A stretch of DNA of 9,208 nt. Source: Kiritimatiellales bacterium. Lineage in GTDB: Bacteria > Verrucomicrobiota > Kiritimatiellia > Kiritimatiellales > Pontiellaceae. Below are positions 4,931-9,208 of the stretch, one piece after another (position 1 is the stretch's first letter; each line of letters starts with the position of its first letter). The stretch lies in NCBI GenBank assembly GCA_030588285.1, contig JAUUYK010000026.1, positions 1 to 9,208 of the forward strand, in the 5' to 3' direction. The translations under genes and the position numbers were made by a program. The notes below the pieces were generated by a model. That model had not been told where the DNA came from, did not search any database, and saw nothing but the letters and a program-made list of their open reading frames with translations.

Positions 4931-6616
4931 ATGAATTCAGCAAAAAAAAGAACCCCCTGTTGCGGTGGCACTACGTGTTCCTCCAAAGAAAAACCGACCG
5001 CCTTTCCGCCGCTTACGGCGCAACCCGGCAAACGAACGCCTGCCGAACAGCCGGAACTTCCAGGATTTCGAACGGATAACCGCGACACTCAAACCCGCTT
5101 TCATTTTCACATGGATCTCTGCATCGGGTGCCACGCCTGCGAAGTGGCCTGCGGCGAACAAAATGCCCTTCCGGCCGATACACAATGGCGGCGGGTTGGC
5201 GAAGTGCAAAGCGGTATTTTCCCCGACACACAGAGCTATTTTCTTTCCAGCGGATGCAACCACTGCCTCGACGCCCCATGCGCGAAGGGGTGCCCGGTTG
5301 ATGCCTACGAAATCAACGAACAAGGTATTGTCATTCATCAAGACGACGTTTGCATCGGGTGTGGCTATTGCACATGGAACTGCCCCTACGGCGTTCCGAC
5401 CATGCAGAAAGATCGGCGCATCGTGACCAAATGCGATCTGTGCCATAACCGACTCGAACAAGGCAAAGACCCTGCGTGCGTACAGGCCTGCCCCGCCGGA
5501 GCGATCGAGATTGAAACCGTTCCGCTGAAACAAATTTATGCCGAGCACCTTGAAAATGGAGTGGGCCCCGATATGCCTTCGCCAAACATTTCCATTCCAT
5601 CCACGAAGATCACGTTGCCCGAAGGAATGGATATCGACTCCTTCACCAAGGTGGATCAACCCTTTGTGAAACCGGAACATCCGCACACACCGCTGATTAT
5701 TATGACCGTGCTAACCCAGCTCGGCTTCGGCGGATTCTGTACGGTCTTTCTGGTGGACCTCATTCGCACGTTCTTCTTTGAGTCGGCGCAAAGCGGAAGC
5801 GTGCTCGGTTGGTTGGCTCCCACACTGATGGGCATCGTCGGCCTGTCTTTGGGAGCATCAACGCTGCATCTGGGCCGACCCATTCACGCGGGACGAGCAT
5901 TGAAAAACTGGAAGACCTCTTGGTTATCGCGCGAAGTCGTGGGACTTTCCGCCTTTGCGGGAGCCGCCTTGGTTTATTCCATTTTTCTTTTCGTCACCGA
6001 AGGCATCCAACTCCTTGAACCCAGCCAGCTCGGCGGAAACCGGGTACGCCTCATGCTCGGTATGGGCACTGTACTTTGCGGTATTGTTGGAATTTATTGC
6101 AGCTCCATGCTCTACCGTGTTCCGGCTCGTCCGGCGTGGGATAGCCGAAAGACGACGATCAACTTTTTCGATGTGGCGGCCCTTCTCGGCCCCGTCTCAT
6201 TTATTGTTGCCGTTCAAATAGCTCGATTACTATCGGGCCAGCCCACCGAATCCCTCACCGGAGCGGTTCAAGTGGCGGCCGGATTTTCCCTTTTGGCCTA
6301 CTGCTTTAAGCACGCCAAAAATGCCTACATTATTCGAACCTGGCTCAACTCCGATACCTTCGAACTCAAGGCGAGTGCAACGATGCGCATGACCCATTTC
6401 TTCCGATTGCGCATGGTTCGAAACAGCATTGGCCTGGTGGGTCTACTAACCCTGACTCCATTTATTAATGCGGATCAATCGCTTCCCCTGGCGTTGCTCG
6501 CACTTGGTTTATTTACCGTCGTGAGTTTTATTAATCGCTACCTTTTCTTTGTCTCGGTGGTTCCTCGAAATATTCCAGGAAACTATCTCGTTGCAGCCTC
6601 AAATTCCGCCCACTAA
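4931..6616 (+). CDS. Fused four-cluster ferredoxin / NrfD-DmsC-type membrane anchor subunit
   Basis: This encodes 561 residues and amounts to DmsB joined to DmsC. Residues 56-195 carry sixteen cysteines in four sets: C64/67/70/74, C109/112/117/121, C141/144/147/151 and C168/171/183/187. This is enough for four [4Fe-4S] clusters. From about 255 on there are about eight membrane helices (roughly 255-280, 292-313, 335-358, 375-395, 412-433, 441-460, 497-513, 515-538), as in quinol-oxidising DmsC/NrfD anchors. A 60-residue N-terminal extension contains the odd motif TPCCGGTTC (8-16), with three extra cysteines. ATG 4931 has the SD AGGA 5 nt upstream. The catalytic subunit starts 14 bp downstream, so this protein likely passes electrons from the quinone pool to it. 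There is no signal peptide, so a cytoplasm-facing iron-sulfur domain is inferred. Electron flow in the opposite direction cannot be excluded from sequence. Confidence 0.9.
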   Translation: MNSAKKRTPCCGGTTCSSKEKPTAFPPLTAQPGKRTPAEQPELPGFRTDNRDTQTRFHFHMDLCIGCHACEVACGEQNALPADTQWRRVGEVQSGIFPDTQSYFLSSGCNHCLDAPCAKGCPVDAYEINEQGIVIHQDDVCIGCGYCTWNCPYGVPTMQKDRRIVTKCDLCHNRLEQGKDPACVQACPAGAIEIETVPLKQIYAEHLENGVGPDMPSPNISIPSTKITLPEGMDIDSFTKVDQPFVKPEHPHTPLIIMTVLTQLGFGGFCTVFLVDLIRTFFFESAQSGSVLGWLAPTLMGIVGLSLGASTLHLGRPIHAGRALKNWKTSWLSREVVGLSAFAGAALVYSIFLFVTEGIQLLEPSQLGGNRVRLMLGMGTVLCGIVGIYCSSMLYRVPARPAWDSRKTTINFFDVAALLGPVSFIVAVQIARLLSGQPTESLTGAVQVAAGFSLLAYCFKHAKNAYIIRTWLNSDTFELKASATMRMTHFFRLRMVRNSIGLVGLLTLTPFINADQSLPLALLALGLFTVVSFINRYLFFVSVVPRNIPGNYLVAASNSAH

Positions 6617-6630
6617 ATTTGGAATAAATT

Positions 6631-8814
6631 ATGATTAAAAAACTAAAACACCTGATCGGGCTGGATATTAAGGAAGAGGAATATGCCTATGGAAATGATC
6701 CGGAACACGGCTATATTTCGGCGCAGAAAATTCCCGATCGGTGGGTTAAATCCACGTGCGGCTACTGCAGCGTTGGGTGCGGCATGTTGCTGGGCGTGAA
6801 AGGCGATCGAATTGTTTCGGTGCGCGGCGACAAAGAACACCCCGTCAACGAAGGCAATCTCTGCCCAAAAGGATTAAGCGAGCACCACCCATTGACCAGC
6901 CCCGACCGCGCCACCGATCCCCTCTTAAAACAGCCCGATGGCTCGTTTAAAAAAGTTTCATGGAACGACGCTTACGACAAAATGGTGACCTCAATTCAAG
7001 CCGTACAAAAAGAACATGGCTCCGCAAGTTTTGGTGTGCTTTCCACGGGACAATTACTCACCGAAGAGTTCTATGCCTTGGGCAAACTCATTCAGCTCGG
7101 CTTTGGCACGAATAATTATGATGGAAACACCACCCTTTGCATGTCGTCTGCTGTGGCGGGCTACAAACAAAGCTTCGGGTCCGATGGCCCTCCCGGCTCC
7201 TATAAAGGCCTCGCCACCGCCGATGTCATCTTTCTCACCGGCGCCAATATTGCCGATAATCATCCGATCCTCTGGCACCACATTCGTAAAAACAAAGATT
7301 TTAAGCTCATTGTCTGCGATCCGCGTAAAACCAAAACCGCGATGCTCGCCGATCTATTTTTACCGATTAAACCGCGTCGCGATGTAGATTTGCTCAATGG
7401 CCTGATCCACCTCATCATTAAAAATGGAAAGGCCGACCTGGCCTATATTGAAGCGCACACCACCGGCTATAAAACCCTGTGCAAACATGCCGTGCAGTTC
7501 GACCTCGCCACCACCGTTGAACGAACCGGAATTCCCGAAGAAAAGATTCTTGAAACCTACGAAGCCATCGCCTGCGGAAAAAATGTTTTTTTTGGATGGA
7601 CCATGGGAATCAACCACAGCACACAAGGTTCCGACACCGTCAGCCTCATCAATACGCTCGCACTCATCACCGGCAATATAGGCCGAACGGGAGCTGCACC
7701 GATGAGCATTACGGGTCAGTGCAATGCAATGGGATCGCGCGAATTTAGTTTTTCATCGTCATTGCCCGGCTATCGTAAGTTTGAAAACGAAGCCGACCGC
7801 GCCGAACTTTCCGCTCTTTGGAATATTGATGTGGACCTTATCCCGGATGCGCGTGGCGGAAATTATCCCGAAATTATCGATGGGATTTTGGACGGAAAAA
7901 TTAAAGCGCTCTGGGTGATTGCCACCAATCCGCTTGTGAGTATTCCCGATCAAGCCCGACTCAAAAAAGCACTCGCCAAACTCGATATTTTGATTGTTCA
8001 GGATGGTTTTCATCCCACCCCAACCACCGCCTTGGCCGACCTTATTTTGCCGGCCGCAATCTGGGGTGAAAAAGATGGCTGCTACACCAACTCGGAACGG
8101 CGGGCCTCCCGTGCTAATGCCGCGGTACCCCCGCCAGGATTGGCTCGATCTGATTTCCAAATCTGCCTTGACCTTGCCGAAAAACTTGGCAAAAAAGAAC
8201 TCCTTTTTCCCAAATGGACCCGCTCCGAAGATGCGTTTGAAGAGATGCGACGAATTTCTAAAGGGCGCCTCTGCGACTATAGCGGAATGACCATCGAAAA
8301 AATGACCAAGCTCGGCGGAATCCAATGGCCGTGCAACGATGAAATTCCCGATGGGTCCGATAGTTTATATACTGATGGTAAATTTAAATTTGCCGATGGA
8401 AAAGCGAAGTTACTCTTTACCTCAGCAGAAGAACTTCCGGAAGAGGTCAGCGAAAACTATCGGCTGATTCTCAATACCGGCCGAACCGTGGAGCAGTGGC
8501 ACACGGGAACAAAAACGCGCAATGTGGATTTACTCAACAAGCTTGCACCGGAAGCCTGGGTGGAAATTAGCCCCGCAACGGCCCAATACTACGGCATCAC
8601 CGTGCACGACCGCGTTTCGTTGGTGACGCGGCGCGGGCGGGTTGATGATTTGCTCGTTCGCATCGCAGAAACAGTTCATCCCGATCACGTTTTTATGCCG
8701 TTTCATTTTGCAGAGAAGTGCACGAATAAATTGACCTACCCCGCTTTCGACCCTAAATCCGGCACGCCAAACTATAAACAATGCGCGGTTCGGCTGGAGC
8801 GATATGAGGCTTAA
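6631..8814 (+). CDS. narB: Molybdenum nitrate reductase catalytic subunit, assimilatory NarB/NasA type
   Basis: This encodes 727 residues, similar in length to cyanobacterial NarB and lacking the C-terminal [2Fe-2S] domain of Klebsiella NasA. It is a bis-MGD enzyme reducing nitrate to nitrite. The [4Fe-4S] site is C43-X2-C46-X3-C50 and C78 in CPKG. C170 in TTLCMSSAVAGYKQSFGSDG is the expected Mo ligand, and this block followed by PPGSY is typical of assimilatory enzymes. Further marks are GWTMGINHSTQG, the GQCNAMGSREF block, and near the C-terminus TGRTVEQWHTGTKTR and PNYKQCAVRLE. A 40-residue N-terminal extension (basic MIKKLKHLIG) precedes the first cysteine. There is no twin-arginine signal, so it is cytoplasmic. 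GGA (6621-6623) is the likely SD. The fused iron-sulfur/anchor gene 14 bp upstream is the probable electron donor. Another oxyanion substrate is possible but less likely. Confidence 0.85.
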   Translation: MIKKLKHLIGLDIKEEEYAYGNDPEHGYISAQKIPDRWVKSTCGYCSVGCGMLLGVKGDRIVSVRGDKEHPVNEGNLCPKGLSEHHPLTSPDRATDPLLKQPDGSFKKVSWNDAYDKMVTSIQAVQKEHGSASFGVLSTGQLLTEEFYALGKLIQLGFGTNNYDGNTTLCMSSAVAGYKQSFGSDGPPGSYKGLATADVIFLTGANIADNHPILWHHIRKNKDFKLIVCDPRKTKTAMLADLFLPIKPRRDVDLLNGLIHLIIKNGKADLAYIEAHTTGYKTLCKHAVQFDLATTVERTGIPEEKILETYEAIACGKNVFFGWTMGINHSTQGSDTVSLINTLALITGNIGRTGAAPMSITGQCNAMGSREFSFSSSLPGYRKFENEADRAELSALWNIDVDLIPDARGGNYPEIIDGILDGKIKALWVIATNPLVSIPDQARLKKALAKLDILIVQDGFHPTPTTALADLILPAAIWGEKDGCYTNSERRASRANAAVPPPGLARSDFQICLDLAEKLGKKELLFPKWTRSEDAFEEMRRISKGRLCDYSGMTIEKMTKLGGIQWPCNDEIPDGSDSLYTDGKFKFADGKAKLLFTSAEELPEEVSENYRLILNTGRTVEQWHTGTKTRNVDLLNKLAPEAWVEISPATAQYYGITVHDRVSLVTRRGRVDDLLVRIAETVHPDHVFMPFHFAEKCTNKLTYPAFDPKSGTPNYKQCAVRLERYEA

Positions 8815-8874
8815 GGCATCGATGGTTATTCATTAATCATAAAATTATCGGCCCTACTTTATTCTTCATTTGAC

Positions 8875-8896
8875 GCTTTTGAGTTGATTCAAAAGC
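8875..8896. repeat. Perfect 8-bp inverted repeat upstream of tlyA
   Basis: GCTTTTGA (8875-8882) and TCAAAAGC (8889-8896) flank a 6-bp spacer GTTGAT. It lies 60 bp after the narB stop and 24 bp before tlyA. As RNA it would form a hairpin, but no T-tract follows, so it is a weak terminator at best. It could be an operator in the tlyA upstream region or a processing hairpin. The rest of 8815-8920 is AT-rich, and I see no confident promoter there. Confidence 0.45.
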
Positions 8897-8920
8897 CCAA
8901 GTGGTTTGTTAATAGGGGCT

Positions 8921-9208
8921 ATGCCAAAAATACGACTGGATCAACTTCTAATACACCGCGGACTAACCGATAGCCTTGAGCAGGCGCAACGCCTGATTCG
9001 CGCAGGAAAAGTGCGCATAGGCGAACAGCGTGCCGAAAAACCGGGGCATCAATATAAGGACGATGCTGAGGTTACGCTGCAGGAGAAAGCAAAGTATGTC
9101 AGTCGTGGCGGTCTGAAAATTGAAGGGGCTCATAAGCAATTCAAATTCGATCTCTCCGGGGCGATCTGCCTCGACATCGGTTCCTCCACGGGTGGATTCA
9201 CCGACTTC
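8921..9208 (+). CDS. tlyA: TlyA family rRNA 2'-O-methyltransferase / hemolysin-like protein, N-terminal part
   Basis: The first 96 codons are present and the gene runs off the right edge. Residues 3 to about 60 form an S4 RNA-binding domain (IRLDQLLIHRGLTDSLEQAQRLIRAGKVRIG). KYVSRGGLKIEGA (58-70) follows, where K66 is in the place of a conserved TlyA catalytic lysine. Then comes the start of the Rossmann methyltransferase fold with the SAM-binding motif LDIGSSTGGFTD (84-95). Members methylate 16S and 23S rRNA on ribose; the old name hemolysin A comes from activity in some pathogens. ATG 8921 has a purine-rich SD (AGGGG, about 4 nt spacing). It follows narB by 106 bp and is probably a separate transcription unit. 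Confidence 0.9.
   Translation, partial: MPKIRLDQLLIHRGLTDSLEQAQRLIRAGKVRIGEQRAEKPGHQYKDDAEVTLQEKAKYVSRGGLKIEGAHKQFKFDLSGAICLDIGSSTGGFTDF

Noticed and set aside
4937..5686. A 249-codon open frame on the minus strand
   Set aside because: It lies wholly opposite the cysteine-rich domain of the fused iron-sulfur subunit. The + strand frame has four perfect cluster motifs, whereas this one has no recognisable domain.
6631..6760. A possible Tat signal peptide on the nitrate reductase
   Set aside because: There is no twin arginine and no hydrophobic stretch in the first 42 residues.
7759..8325. A 188-codon open frame on the minus strand
   Set aside because: It is opposite a conserved part of the nitrate reductase, and its translation shows no domain.
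6631..8814. Formate dehydrogenase as the function of the molybdoenzyme, suggested by the sigma54 promoter
   Set aside because: The CMSSAVAGYKQSFGSDGPP block and the C-terminal motifs fit NarB/NasA rather than formate dehydrogenases, and there is no in-frame TGA for selenocysteine at the Mo-ligand position.

Overview
The window reads as ordinary chromosome of a Gram-negative bacterium with lipid A and LPS core, at medium G+C. I lean towards the PVC superphylum (Verrucomicrobiota or Kiritimatiellota-like). The reasons are the long LpxK N-terminus of the type I associate with that group, the frequent absence of a Shine-Dalgarno (SD) sequence, and a nitrate reductase paired with a fused iron-sulfur/membrane subunit. 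This is inference from protein resemblance, and no rRNA is present to settle it.

Layout. At the left edge is the 3' end of carB (+), followed 11 bp later by a small degenerate cupin gene (+). The 199-bp gap at 469-667 has no convincing gene, but it holds a sigma70-like promoter, two hairpins and an intrinsic terminator on the + strand. I read it as a possible small RNA of about 120 nt with C-rich, anti-SD-like loops. Next, on the minus strand and transcribed right to left, are a Nudix hydrolase, then lpxK and waaF overlapping by one base (lipid A 4'-kinase and a core heptosyltransferase). A dGTPase-like HD hydrolase (+) diverges from the Nudix gene. The two share a 53-bp intergenic region in which opposing -10 elements overlap.

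Right half. After a 272-bp AT-rich gap comes a two-gene (+) operon. The first gene encodes a fused DmsB-like four-cluster ferredoxin plus DmsC/NrfD-like membrane anchor. The second encodes a NarB/NasA-type molybdenum nitrate reductase with no Tat signal. A good sigma54 -24/-12 promoter lies 51 bp before the operon's start codon. Together these suggest a nitrogen-controlled, cytoplasmic, quinol-linked assimilatory nitrate reductase. No nitrite reductase or transporter lies in the window. The right edge is the start of tlyA (+), preceded by a perfect 8-bp inverted repeat.

The most interesting items are the sigma54-driven membrane-coupled nitrate reductase, the putative C-rich small RNA, the overlapping divergent promoters with an almost leaderless dgt mRNA, and a U9 tract at the predicted start of the lpxK transcript. 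No IS element, CRISPR array, tRNA, rRNA or frameshifted gene was found.
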